Shown here in pieces: positions 44,073 to 52,396 of a stretch of 64,000 nt of DNA. How positions within the stretch are numbered: position 1 is the stretch's first letter; each line of letters starts with the position of its first letter. Origin of the DNA: an uncultured Flavobacteriaceae bacterium (GTDB lineage Bacteria > Bacteroidota > Bacteroidia > Flavobacteriales > Flavobacteriaceae); assembly GCA_913048115.1 (NCBI GenBank), contig CAJWVI010000001.1, positions 62,001 to 126,000 of the forward strand. Reading direction: 5' to 3'. The position numbers and the translations under genes were made by a program. The notes beneath the pieces were generated by a model. The model had not been told where the DNA came from, ran no database searches, and worked only from the letters and a program-made list of their open reading frames with translations.

Positions 44073-44094
44073 TAATTGCAAACGAAAGCAATTA
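44073..44094 (+). repeat. Hairpin upstream of ssb
   Basis: TAATTGC / GCAATTA inverted repeat (7-bp stem, 8-base A-rich loop), located about 35 bases upstream of the ssb -7 element. It could be a terminator remnant for the receptor gene or an operator. Confidence 0.4.
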
Positions 44095-44126
44095 GTTAGT
44101 TACCGACTCGCATTTGAATCTTGTTT

Positions 44127-44134
44127 TATGTTTG
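44127..44134 (+). promoter_or_regulatory. -7 element TATGTTTG for ssb
   Basis: Exact TAnnTTTG match. The predicted leader is about 73 bases and holds a small hairpin CCAGA-GCGATT-TCTGG (44162-44177). No TTG at the -33 spacing. Confidence 0.45.
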
Positions 44135-44213
44135 CAGTGTCGAATATATCGATGATCGTTACCAGAGCGATTTCTGGAAAACTTAACTGTTTAATATTTA
44201 AAAATTAGAAATT

Positions 44214-44549
44214 ATGAACGCACTTAGAAACAAAGTACAGTTGATTGGAAGATTAGGTCAAGAGCCTGAAATTGTAACCTTTAATGATGGCAATAAGATG
44301 GCCAAGTTTAGTCTGGCTACAGATGACAGCTACAAAGATAAAGAAGGACAAAAAGTAGAACGTGCTTACTGGCATAACATCGTGGTAAAAGGGGGGCTTG
44401 TTAGTGTTGTAGAAAGCTATGTAAAAAAAGGGCAAGAAATTGCTATAGATGGAAAGCTAACCAACCGTATGTGGGAGACAGAGACAGGAGAGAAGAGGTA
44501 TGTAACAGAAGTTGTTGTTAATGAACTTTTGATGTTGGGAGGTAAGTAA
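44214..44549 (+). CDS. ssb: Single-stranded DNA-binding protein, short form without acidic tail
   Basis: An OB-fold SSB: MNALRNKVQLIGRLGQEPEI, KMAKFSLATDDSYKDKEGQKVERAYWHNIVVKG and GQEIAIDGKLTNRMWETETGEKRYVTEVVVNE are classic. The protein stops at 111 aa right after the OB fold (LLMLGGK). The Gln/Gly-rich linker and acidic tip (DDDIPF-like) that recruit RecQ, RecO and other partners are missing. Flavobacteria often carry a second, longer SSB elsewhere, so this may be an accessory paralogue. A clear terminator follows 22 bases after its stop. RecQ is the next gene on the plus strand. Confidence 0.92.
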   Translation: MNALRNKVQLIGRLGQEPEIVTFNDGNKMAKFSLATDDSYKDKEGQKVERAYWHNIVVKGGLVSVVESYVKKGQEIAIDGKLTNRMWETETGEKRYVTEVVVNELLMLGGK

Positions 44550-44718
44550 TGGAGAAATTACCATATTTAGAAAATCCAAAGCAATATTGCTTTGGATTTT
44601 TTGGATTAGAATTCTTTTGATTTTTTTGAGTATCCAGTGAAGTACAAGACACTACTAAAGCAGTGCAGCAGATTAATAAAAAGAGTATACTTAGGTCAAT
44701 TCCCGTATTTATTTTCAT
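44518..44718 (-). CDS. Possible small lipoprotein, 66 aa
   Basis: Minus-strand ATG 44718 opens a convincing lipoprotein signal peptide (DLSILFLLICCTALVVSC, lipobox VVSC), then a short polar Asn/Lys/Gln-rich tail. The second half of the frame is encoded by the ssb terminator palindrome and by the antisense of the ssb 3' end. Those last residues are therefore constrained by other functions. It may be a real small lipoprotein, a truncated one or a chance frame. No -7 element was clear upstream. Confidence 0.35.
   Translation of the reverse strand: MKINTGIDLSILFLLICCTALVVSCTSLDTQKNQKNSNPKNPKQYCFGFSKYGNFSITYLPTSKVH
44571..44602 (+). terminator. Rho-independent terminator of ssb
   Basis: A near-perfect 14-bp inverted repeat AAAATCCAAAGCAA-TA-TTGCTTTGGATTTT followed by more T, 22 bases after the ssb stop. 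Confidence 0.85.
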
Positions 44719-44959
44719 TGTTTTTACTATTTGAAATCAACATAAATATAAATATAAATTCAAGCCTACATAAAAGAGTTTCAGTTTAGGTCAAATTACT
44801 TTAATAATTGGTCATGTTTTTGAGAAAGTTATGCTTGTAATGCATGCCAAACTAATTTGGATATATGATATCCTATTAAATTTAGAAAACCATAGAAGAG
44901 ATTATATATTAAAGGTAAGATTAGCCTAACTTTACAAATAAAACTGCCTTTATTTATTC

Positions 44960-47059
44960 ATGGAGCAAAATAAAAATAACACAGAAAAAGCAACGATACA
45001 TACCCTTCTCAAAACGCATTTTGGATATGACAGTTTTAGACCCAACCAACTAGAAATCATAGAGCATGTTTTGTCTGGAAAAGACACCCTGGCTATTATG
45101 CCAACAGGAGGTGGAAAGAGTTTGTGTTATCAATTACCAGCCCTAGCTCAAGAAGGGTTGGCCATTGTAATTTCTCCATTAATTGCCCTTATGAAAGATC
45201 AAGTAGATGCCTTAATTGGAAATGGTATTTCTGCTGCTTTTTATAATAGCTCTCAAGCTCAAGAAACACAAGAACAAATTTTAGAAAGTTTGATGGCCGG
45301 GCAACTAAAATTACTCTATGTAGCTCCAGAAAGCATTTGGGGAATAACAAACTATTTAGCAAAGAGTATTATTAGTTTAATTGCCGTGGACGAAGCCCAT
45401 TGTATTTCATCTTGGGGACACGATTTTAGGCCCGCATATACACAATTAAAACGGTTACAACTAGAGTTTCCTGGAGCTCCAATTATTGCCTTAACAGCTA
45501 CTGCAGACAAAGCAACACAAGAAGATATTGTTAGCCAATTAGGGGTCCCTAAGGCCACTAAGTTTATCTCTAGTTTTGATAGACCTAATCTATATCTTGA
45601 TGTAAGGCCAGGCCAGCAAAGGCTGCAACAAATATTTAGATTTTTAGGATCTAGAGGGCTGCAAAGTGGTATTGTGTATTGTTTAAGCAGAAAAAGCACA
45701 GAGAGTTTAACGGCAAAATTAAAAGCAAAAGGCTATGACGCTGAAGCCTATCATGCAGGATTAGCCCCAGAAGAAAGAAGCAGGGTACAAGAAAATTTTG
45801 TAAACGATACAACGCCAATTATTGTTGCAACTGTTGCCTTTGGCATGGGTATAGATAAAAGTAATGTACGCTGGGTGATTCATTACAATATGCCCAAAAA
45901 CATAGAGGGCTATTATCAAGAAATTGGCCGGGGTGGTCGAGACGGTTTAAAAGCACATGCGCTTCTTTTTTATAGTTATGCAGATGTAATGCAACTACGC
46001 AAGTTTGCACAAGGCACAGAAACTCAACAAATACAGATTGCCAAGTTAGAACGCATGCAGCAATTTGCAGAAGCATTAAGCTGCAGACGTAAGGCATTAC
46101 TTAACTATTTTGGAGAATTTATCACAGAAGATTGTGGCAATTGTGACATATGTAAAAACCCCCCTACTTATTTTGATGGCACCCTAATTGCTCAAAAAAT
46201 ATGTTCTGCTATAGTTCGCTTGCAAGAAAAAGAAGCATTAGGAGTTGTGATTGACGTTCTGCGAGGAGCCAACAACCAGCAAGTCTATGATAAAGGCTAC
46301 CAGGATATTAAAACATTTGGAGCGGCTAAAGATATTTCTTGGAGAGATCTGCAACAATACATTATTCAGTTACTTAATCAAGGAGTATTAGAAATTTGGT
46401 TTCATGAAGCAGGAAGGTTATTGTTAACAGCATTAGCCAAACAAATTTTGTTTGAAGGCAAACAAATAAAACTTGCAACACTACTTCAAGAAGACGCCAA
46501 AGCAAACATCATCAAAGAACGTGTTTCTTCAAAAGGTAAAGAATTGTTTGAAAAGCTACGAATGCTTCGTAGTGTCTTTGCTAAAGACATGGGTGTTCCT
46601 GCCTACGTTATTTTTAGTGATGCGAGTCTTCAAGATATGGAAGCCCACAAGCCCACAACCATGGAAGGGTTCTCAAAAATTAGCGGTGTAGGGAAGGCGA
46701 AACTAGAAAAATATGCAGAAGCCTTTATTAAAATAATTGCCAAGCATGAAGATGCCTCATCTATAAAATTGCCCACTCATGAACATAGTTATCGATTGCT
46801 TAAAGAAGGATTGTCTGTCCAGCAAATAGCCTACAAAAGAGGCTTGACAGAAAACACGGTGTTTACACATCTTATAAAAATGCACGAATTGGGCACCCCC
46901 TTAGATCTACATCAATTTATTAGCACTTCTGAAATCATTAAGGTTCAAGAAGCTAAAAAGGTATTAAAAAACCCAGAAGGGCTCAAAGCATATTTTGAAC
47001 ATTTTGATGAAGCATTACCATATCACAAAATTAAATTAGCCTTGTATTTAAAGCAATAA
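44960..47059 (+). CDS. recQ: ATP-dependent DNA helicase RecQ
   Basis: A 3'-5' DNA helicase for recombination and fork repair. Walker A TGGGKS (residues 49-54) and DEAH box (144-147) followed by the RecQ-specific CISSWGHDFRP aromatic loop are present. The second RecA domain has YCLSRKSTESL and the IGRGGRDG block. The Zn-binding cysteines (CRRKALLNYFGE, CGNCDIC) start near 375, then the RQC winged helix, an HRDC domain (about 530-600) and a C-terminal helix-turn-helix (LLKEGLSVQQIAYKRGLTENTVFTHL). It has 699 aa, full length. It lies 410 bases beyond ssb with its own promoter (near-match TAACTTTA at about 44926) and is followed by a terminator. Confidence 0.96.
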   Translation: MEQNKNNTEKATIHTLLKTHFGYDSFRPNQLEIIEHVLSGKDTLAIMPTGGGKSLCYQLPALAQEGLAIVISPLIALMKDQVDALIGNGISAAFYNSSQAQETQEQILESLMAGQLKLLYVAPESIWGITNYLAKSIISLIAVDEAHCISSWGHDFRPAYTQLKRLQLEFPGAPIIALTATADKATQEDIVSQLGVPKATKFISSFDRPNLYLDVRPGQQRLQQIFRFLGSRGLQSGIVYCLSRKSTESLTAKLKAKGYDAEAYHAGLAPEERSRVQENFVNDTTPIIVATVAFGMGIDKSNVRWVIHYNMPKNIEGYYQEIGRGGRDGLKAHALLFYSYADVMQLRKFAQGTETQQIQIAKLERMQQFAEALSCRRKALLNYFGEFITEDCGNCDICKNPPTYFDGTLIAQKICSAIVRLQEKEALGVVIDVLRGANNQQVYDKGYQDIKTFGAAKDISWRDLQQYIIQLLNQGVLEIWFHEAGRLLLTALAKQILFEGKQIKLATLLQEDAKANIIKERVSSKGKELFEKLRMLRSVFAKDMGVPAYVIFSDASLQDMEAHKPTTMEGFSKISGVGKAKLEKYAEAFIKIIAKHEDASSIKLPTHEHSYRLLKEGLSVQQIAYKRGLTENTVFTHLIKMHELGTPLDLHQFISTSEIIKVQEAKKVLKNPEGLKAYFEHFDEALPYHKIKLALYLKQ

Positions 47060-47083
47060 ACAAAGTAATTATTGCCCACAAAA

Positions 47084-47111
47084 AAAACCATTAAGAAATC
47101 TTAATGGTTTT
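47084..47111 (+). terminator. Rho-independent terminator of recQ
   Basis: A stem of CCATTAAGA / TCTTAATGG extended by flanking AAAA/TTTT, tight loop, 24 bases after the recQ stop. The rest of 47112-47312 holds no feature I can support. Confidence 0.8.
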
Positions 47112-47312
47112 AATCCTTTTCATAGCAATTGTAAGTATGTAAATTCAGGGTTACCTTAAATGACACTCAATTAAATAATTAAAGAATCTTTTTAGAACAA
47201 AAAACTACTTACAACACAAAAATGCTACTAATTATGTTCTCTACAACAGGCTTGTGAGAAAATTATGAGCTTGTTTACTTGTTAAACTAGCGTTAATATT
47301 GATAGATTAGTC

Positions 47313-47320
47313 TATTTTTG
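47313..47320 (+). promoter_or_regulatory. -7 element TATTTTTG for the TPR/HTH regulator gene
   Basis: Exact TAnnTTTG match ending only 8 bases before the ATG at 47329. If used, the transcript would carry a leader of about 2-4 bases. No TTG at -33 spacing. Confidence 0.4.
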
Positions 47321-47328
47321 ATACTCTT

Positions 47329-49260
47329 ATGAAAAAGAACATCTGGTTTATTTTATTTCTACTCTCAAGCATATTGTATGCTCAAAACACCGATGAGCAA
47401 ACTCAAGAGATCACAATTGAGGATATTAAAACCCAACTTAAAAATCCAGATTTAACCATAGAAAAACGCATTGATAATTTACTTATTTTAGGATATAGTT
47501 ATATTGATGTAGCAACAGATGTCGCTACCAAATATCTTACTAGCGCACTCAAATTAAGTAAAGTTAAAAAAGACAGCTTTAATATTATAAGAGCTTACAA
47601 TAGATTTTCTGAACAAGAAAGATACCTTGAAAATGACATAAGAACTTTGCAGTATGCAGACAGTGCGCTACAATATGCTAATGTTAATAATAATCTACAC
47701 TTTGCGGGAATTGCCTACAGTTATAGAAATAAAGGACTTGCCTATAATTACCTTGAACGGTATGATTTATCTTTAGAGAGCTTTTTAAATGCAAATAGTT
47801 TTTTATTAAAAGAGGAACAGGGTGTTGAAATAAAAACCTACTTGGCCGAGAACTTTACAGATTTAGCGTCCATTTACTCTTCTATAGAAAACAATGAAAC
47901 GGCCTTAGAATGCATTAAAAAATCACTTTCTATTGCAAAAACTATTGATGCATATTGGGAGATTGGAGACTCTTACGAGTTTATGTTTGCACATTATTTT
48001 GAGCAAAATCAATACGGGCTTTCTGAGAAATATATAGATAGTGCCCAAACAATGTTTTCTTTGGTTGAAAACCAAGAGGGAATAAAGGTTTTAGACAAAT
48101 ATAGAGCAGAGATTTATTTAAAACAAAACAAGCCAAACCTTGCCATAAAAATTTATGACGCGCTATTACAGCTTGATAAAGAAAATGATATTCCTTATAT
48201 TCTGGCAGACGGCTATACTTTTTTAAGTAAAGCATACACCGCTAAAAACAATTTTAATTTGGCTACAAAATACCTTGACAGCGCAAGGACTCAAGCAGCT
48301 ATTTCTCAAAACGTATCTCACTTGTTCTCCATTGCAAGTCAACAGGCAAATATATATAAAGAGAAAAGCCAACTTGTTTTAGGTATTTCAACACTAACCA
48401 GAATTTTAAATAGGGAAGATTTAAAGCCTTTTCAAGAGTCTCAAAAAGATTTATTTAAAGAATTGTATGAGCTACAAAAACTAAATAACGATCCTAAAAA
48501 TGCATTATTATCCTTAAAAAAACACCATAAAATAAAAGATAGTCTTCGTGCTATTTTACAAAAAAACAAATTTAATGTTATTCAGTCTGAGTTTAATTAT
48601 AATGAGTTATCGGCAAAGCTAGAGGCTAGAAATGCACAATTACAGGTTTCTAAGGCAGAACAAGAGCTTGCTAGAGATAAAGCTTATTTTGTATTTTGTG
48701 GCTTAGGCTTAATCGTGATCTTCTTCATATTTTCTTTCTTTAGACAACGTAAGTTAAACAATATCAAAAGAGAGGGCTTAATAGCCAAACAAGAAGTGCT
48801 TTCCATAAAGCAAGAAGCACTAGACAATCAAGTTGCATTTAAAAACAAACAAATCACAGACTTTGCTATTCACATTTCTGAAAAAAATGAATTACTAGAA
48901 AATATTAAAGGAAGGCTAAAAGGCGTTAAAGTAATTAACGACACCCATAAAGCTGTTGTCCAAGACACTATATATTTTATAAATAATGATATTGATCAAA
49001 ACAAAGAAAAAATACAACTATACCAGCAGGTAAATGAGACTAATGATTCTTTTAGAGCTAAAATAGACCAATTGTACTCCAACCTAAATGAAAAAGAAAA
49101 GAAGGTCGCCACCATGCTTCGTCTTGGGCAACCGTCAAAACAAATTGCTTTGCAATTAGGTATTAGTGCTGCTTCTGTAGATAATTACCGCTATAACCTT
49201 AGAAAGAAAATGGAAATTCCTAAGGGTCACTCGTTAAAAGATTTTATAAAAAAGATTTAA
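47329..49260 (+). CDS. TPR-containing membrane regulator with C-terminal LuxR-type helix-turn-helix
   Basis: Signal peptide (IWFILFLLSSILYAQ), then periplasmic tetratricopeptide repeats over about residues 40-410 (YSYRNKGLAYNYLERYDLSLESFLNANSF and others). One membrane helix lies near 462-480 (AYFVFCGLGLIVIFFIFSFF), then a coiled-coil cytoplasmic linker. A LuxR/GerE-like DNA-binding domain fills the last 60 residues (LNEKEKKVATMLRLGQPSKQIALQLGISAASVDNYRYNLRKKM). It has 643 aa. This one-component layout, with external TPR sensing and internal DNA binding, is common in Bacteroidota. The signal and targets are unknown. Its stop overlaps that of the convergent HDAC-family gene by 3 bases. Confidence 0.88.
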   Translation: MKKNIWFILFLLSSILYAQNTDEQTQEITIEDIKTQLKNPDLTIEKRIDNLLILGYSYIDVATDVATKYLTSALKLSKVKKDSFNIIRAYNRFSEQERYLENDIRTLQYADSALQYANVNNNLHFAGIAYSYRNKGLAYNYLERYDLSLESFLNANSFLLKEEQGVEIKTYLAENFTDLASIYSSIENNETALECIKKSLSIAKTIDAYWEIGDSYEFMFAHYFEQNQYGLSEKYIDSAQTMFSLVENQEGIKVLDKYRAEIYLKQNKPNLAIKIYDALLQLDKENDIPYILADGYTFLSKAYTAKNNFNLATKYLDSARTQAAISQNVSHLFSIASQQANIYKEKSQLVLGISTLTRILNREDLKPFQESQKDLFKELYELQKLNNDPKNALLSLKKHHKIKDSLRAILQKNKFNVIQSEFNYNELSAKLEARNAQLQVSKAEQELARDKAYFVFCGLGLIVIFFIFSFFRQRKLNNIKREGLIAKQEVLSIKQEALDNQVAFKNKQITDFAIHISEKNELLENIKGRLKGVKVINDTHKAVVQDTIYFINNDIDQNKEKIQLYQQVNETNDSFRAKIDQLYSNLNEKEKKVATMLRLGQPSKQIALQLGISAASVDNYRYNLRKKMEIPKGHSLKDFIKKI

Positions 49261-50171
49261 TACGCCTCAGTAAAAAACACCTCTTGCGCCACTTTATAGG
49301 TATTTCCGTGTGCTTCTAGAATAACATCAATGTCTGGAGAATATCCTCCACCCATGCTTACTTGAACTGGTATTTTTGCTTTCTTACAAGTTTCAAAAAC
49401 AAAATGATCCCGTTGCTTACACCCCTCCAGAGTACACCCTAATTTACCTAATTTATCACTTGCCAGAATATCCACACCACTTAAGTAAAATATAAAATCA
49501 GGATTGACTTTGGTTAGTAGTTTAGGCAAGGTGTTTTTTAATATTTCTAAATATGTAGCGTCTTGTGTAGCATCCTCTAGCCCAATATCCAAATTACTTT
49601 GTTCTTTTTTGAAAGGATAGTTTTTAGCACCATGCATAGAAAAAGTAAATACGTTTGGGTCTTGTTTAAATATAGCTGCTGTGCCGTTTCCTTGATGAAC
49701 ATCCAAATCTACTATTAGTATTCTTTTTGCTTTATTTGCGTCTAGCAAGTATCTTGCTGCAACAGCTTGGTCATTCAATAAGCAGAAGGCTTCTCCATGA
49801 TCTTTAAAGGCATGATGTGTGCCTCCAGCAATATTCATAGCAACACCATTTTTTAAAGCAAACTCACAGCCTTGCAGGGTCCCACCAATGATGTAGTGAC
49901 TTCTATCTACCAACTCTTGTCGTAGTGGGAATCCTATTTTCCGAATTTCCTTTTTGTCTAATGACAAGCATAGCAAGCGGTCATAGTAAGTCTTGCCATG
50001 TACTTTTAAAATAAGCTCTTTAGAAACTTTTGTGGGCTTAAAAAAGTTTTCCTGAGTACAAATTCCTGTGTTAAGTAATAATTTTGGAAGTAGCTCATAT
50101 TTAGCCATCGGAAACCGATGCCCTTGTGGCAGTGCATAGGTGTAAATAGGGTGATTTGCAATTTTTAGCAT
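49257..50171 (-). CDS. Histone deacetylase superfamily protein (acetoin utilisation/amidohydrolase type)
   Basis: A zinc-dependent deacetylase fold, 304 aa. Characteristic stretches are GGTHHAFKDHGEAFCLLND (His-His charge-relay pair), LIVDLDVHQGNGTAAIF (Asp and His zinc ligands), FSMHGAKNYPF and FYLSGVDILASDKLG (the second Asp ligand) and SMGGGYS. All expected metal and catalytic residues appear present. Bacterial members act on acetylated proteins, polyamines or small amides, and the substrate here is unknown. It is 2 bases downstream of metG on the same strand, so co-transcribed. Confidence 0.9.
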   Translation of the reverse strand: MLKIANHPIYTYALPQGHRFPMAKYELLPKLLLNTGICTQENFFKPTKVSKELILKVHGKTYYDRLLCLSLDKKEIRKIGFPLRQELVDRSHYIIGGTLQGCEFALKNGVAMNIAGGTHHAFKDHGEAFCLLNDQAVAARYLLDANKAKRILIVDLDVHQGNGTAAIFKQDPNVFTFSMHGAKNYPFKKEQSNLDIGLEDATQDATYLEILKNTLPKLLTKVNPDFIFYLSGVDILASDKLGKLGCTLEGCKQRDHFVFETCKKAKIPVQVSMGGGYSPDIDVILEAHGNTYKVAQEVFFTEAY

Positions 50172-50173
50172 TT

Positions 50174-52249
50174 CTATGCAATAGTTGCTCCGTTGCTTAC
50201 ACCTGCAGTATCTGGATTTACAAAGACAAGTTTTCCATCTGGTGTTTCTGTCATTAAGATCATACCTTCGCTTTCTACTCCTCGTAATGCCCTTGGTGCT
50301 AGATTTACCAAAACCGTTACCCTCTTTCCTATAATATCTTCTGGAGTGAAACTTTCTGCAATTCCAGAGACAATGGTGCGTACATCCAACCCAGTATCAA
50401 CTTTTAATACCAATAATTTTTTAGTTTTAGGCATTTTTTCTGCCTCAACAATAGTTCCAACACGCAGATCCAATTTTGTAAAGTCATCAAAGGTGCAGGT
50501 GTCTTTTTGAGGAGTCATTTCTTTGTTAGCAATCTCGTTTTCTAATTTACTAGCAGCTAGTTTGTCCATTTGTGCTTGTATTTGCGTGTCTTCAATTTTA
50601 CTAAAAAGGAGTTCATTTTTATGTATGGTATGTCCTGCAGCGATTAGATCTTCTTTAGCAGCAACATCACCCCATTGTAGAGCATTTTCGACTTTTCTTG
50701 TACTCAGGTGTAGCATGTCTCTCAACTTTTTTGAAGTGTGTGGTAAAAAAGGCTCACTTAAAATGGCCAATGCAGATGCAATTTGAAGTGCAACGTACAT
50801 AACTGTTTTGGTGCGTTGCTCATCTGTCTTAATAGTTTTCCAAGGCTCCTGTTCTGCCAAGTATTTATTACCCAAACGAGCTACATTCATGAGTTCTTGT
50901 TGTGCTTCTCTAAAGCGGTACCGCTCTATAGAACTTTCAATTACGGCTGGATAGGCTCTTAATGTATCCAAGGTTTTTTCATCGATCTGCAAAAGATCAC
51001 TAGGTGTAGGCACAACACCTTCATAATATTTGTGTGTTAACACGGTTACTCGGTTTATAAAATTTCCGAAGATAGCCACCAACTCATTGTTGTTTCTAGC
51101 TTGAAAATCTGCCCATGTAAAGTCATTGTCTTTTGTCTCTGGTGCATTTGCTGTTAAGACATAACGCATCACGTCTTGCTGTCCTGGGAAATCTTCTAAG
51201 TATTCATGCAGCCATACAGCCCAATTTTTTGAAGTAGATATTTTATTTCCCTCTAGATTTAAAAACTCATTAGCAGGCACATTGTTAGGTAGAATATAAC
51301 TACCGTCTGCTTTCAGCATACTTGGAAAAATAATACAATGAAAAACGATATTATCTTTCCCTATAAAATGCAATAATTTAGTGTCTTTATCTTTCCAGTA
51401 TGGCTCCCAATCTTTCCCTTCTCTGGCAGCCCACTGCTTGGTTGCCGAGATATAACCAATAGGTGCGTCAAACCATACATAAAGTACTTTTCCTTCTGCA
51501 TCTGGCGCAGGAACTGGAATACCCCAGTCTAAATCACGTGTAACAGCACGTGGCCGTAGGCCGTCATCAATCCAGGATTTACATTGTCCATATACATTGG
51601 TTTTCCAATCTTTTTTATGACTATCCAGAATCCATTCTTTTAAAAATGGCTCATATTGATCTAGAGGTAAAAACCAATGTTTGGTTTCTTTTACTGAAGG
51701 GACGGCTCCCGTAATAGCACTTTTTGGGTTGATCAGGTCTGTTGCATTATGCGATGTCCCACAGTTTTCACACTGGTCTCCATAACTTTCTTCATTGCCA
51801 CATTTTGGGCAGGTACCCACCACAAATCTATCTGCTAAAAACTGGTTTGCTTCTGCATCATACAATTGCTCTGTAACCTCTTCCAAAAACTTTCCTTCAC
51901 TGTATAATTTTTTGAAAAAATCGCTAGCGGTATCATGGTGTATCTTAGCAGATGTGCGAGAATAATTATCAAAAGAAATTCCAAAATCTTCGAAAGACTG
52001 CTTTATAATACCGTTGTATTTATCCACTACTTGTTGTGGTGTAATTCCTTCTTTTTTGGCCTTAATAGTGATAGGTACACCATGCTCATCACTACCACAC
52101 ACAAAGGCTACATCTTTTCCTTGCATGCGTTGAAAACGCGCATAAATATCTGCTGGCACATATACACCTGCTAAATGACCAATGTGTACAGGGCCATTGG
52201 TGTAAGGTAATGCAGCGGTTATCGTATATCTTTTTGGATCTTGGCTCAT
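50174..52249 (-). CDS. metG: methionyl-tRNA synthetase with C-terminal tRNA-binding domain
   Basis: Class I synthetase charging tRNA-Met. The HIGH motif (residues 22-25, [10 protein letters not shown]) and the KMSKS-equivalent KISTSKNW near residue 336 are present. The zinc knuckles (CPKC and CENC within about residues 145-162) and [15 protein letters not shown] follow. After a helical anticodon domain comes a fused EMAP/Trbp111-like OB domain ([31 protein letters not shown]) at about 585-691. It has 691 aa. A -7 element lies 25 bases upstream. No SAM or T-box riboswitch is apparent in the short upstream region. Confidence 0.97.
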   Translation of the reverse strand: MSQDPKRYTITAALPYTNGPVHIGHLAGVYVPADIYARFQRMQGKDVAFVCGSDEHGVPITIKAKKEGITPQQVVDKYNGIIKQSFEDFGISFDNYSRTSAKIHHDTASDFFKKLYSEGKFLEEVTEQLYDAEANQFLADRFVVGTCPKCGNEESYGDQCENCGTSHNATDLINPKSAITGAVPSVKETKHWFLPLDQYEPFLKEWILDSHKKDWKTNVYGQCKSWIDDGLRPRAVTRDLDWGIPVPAPDAEGKVLYVWFDAPIGYISATKQWAAREGKDWEPYWKDKDTKLLHFIGKDNIVFHCIIFPSMLKADGSYILPNNVPANEFLNLEGNKISTSKNWAVWLHEYLEDFPGQQDVMRYVLTANAPETKDNDFTWADFQARNNNELVAIFGNFINRVTVLTHKYYEGVVPTPSDLLQIDEKTLDTLRAYPAVIESSIERYRFREAQQELMNVARLGNKYLAEQEPWKTIKTDEQRTKTVMYVALQIASALAILSEPFLPHTSKKLRDMLHLSTRKVENALQWGDVAAKEDLIAAGHTIHKNELLFSKIEDTQIQAQMDKLAASKLENEIANKEMTPQKDTCTFDDFTKLDLRVGTIVEAEKMPKTKKLLVLKVDTGLDVRTIVSGIAESFTPEDIIGKRVTVLVNLAPRALRGVESEGMILMTETPDGKLVFVNPDTAGVSNGATIA

Positions 52250-52274
52250 ATTGTTTTGACAAAAGTTTGTGCTA

Positions 52275-52282
52275 CAAAAATA
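52275..52282 (-). promoter_or_regulatory. -7 element TATTTTTG for metG
   Basis: Exact TAnnTTTG match on the minus strand, 25 bases before the metG ATG at 52249. No TTG at the -33 spacing. Confidence 0.45.
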
Positions 52283-52396
52283 ACGATTTTATCTTCGGAA
52301 ATTTGATAAGAATGTAAATAGCATCCAGCATTTAAGCGAATGTAAAGAAAGGTTGGTTTTTATGAAGTGTTATTGCCTAGTCTAAATAGAAATGGA

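Noticed and set aside
52250..52396. Possible riboswitch or T-box ahead of metG
   Set aside because: The region is short and I see no conserved SAM or T-box core; only a simple -7 element.
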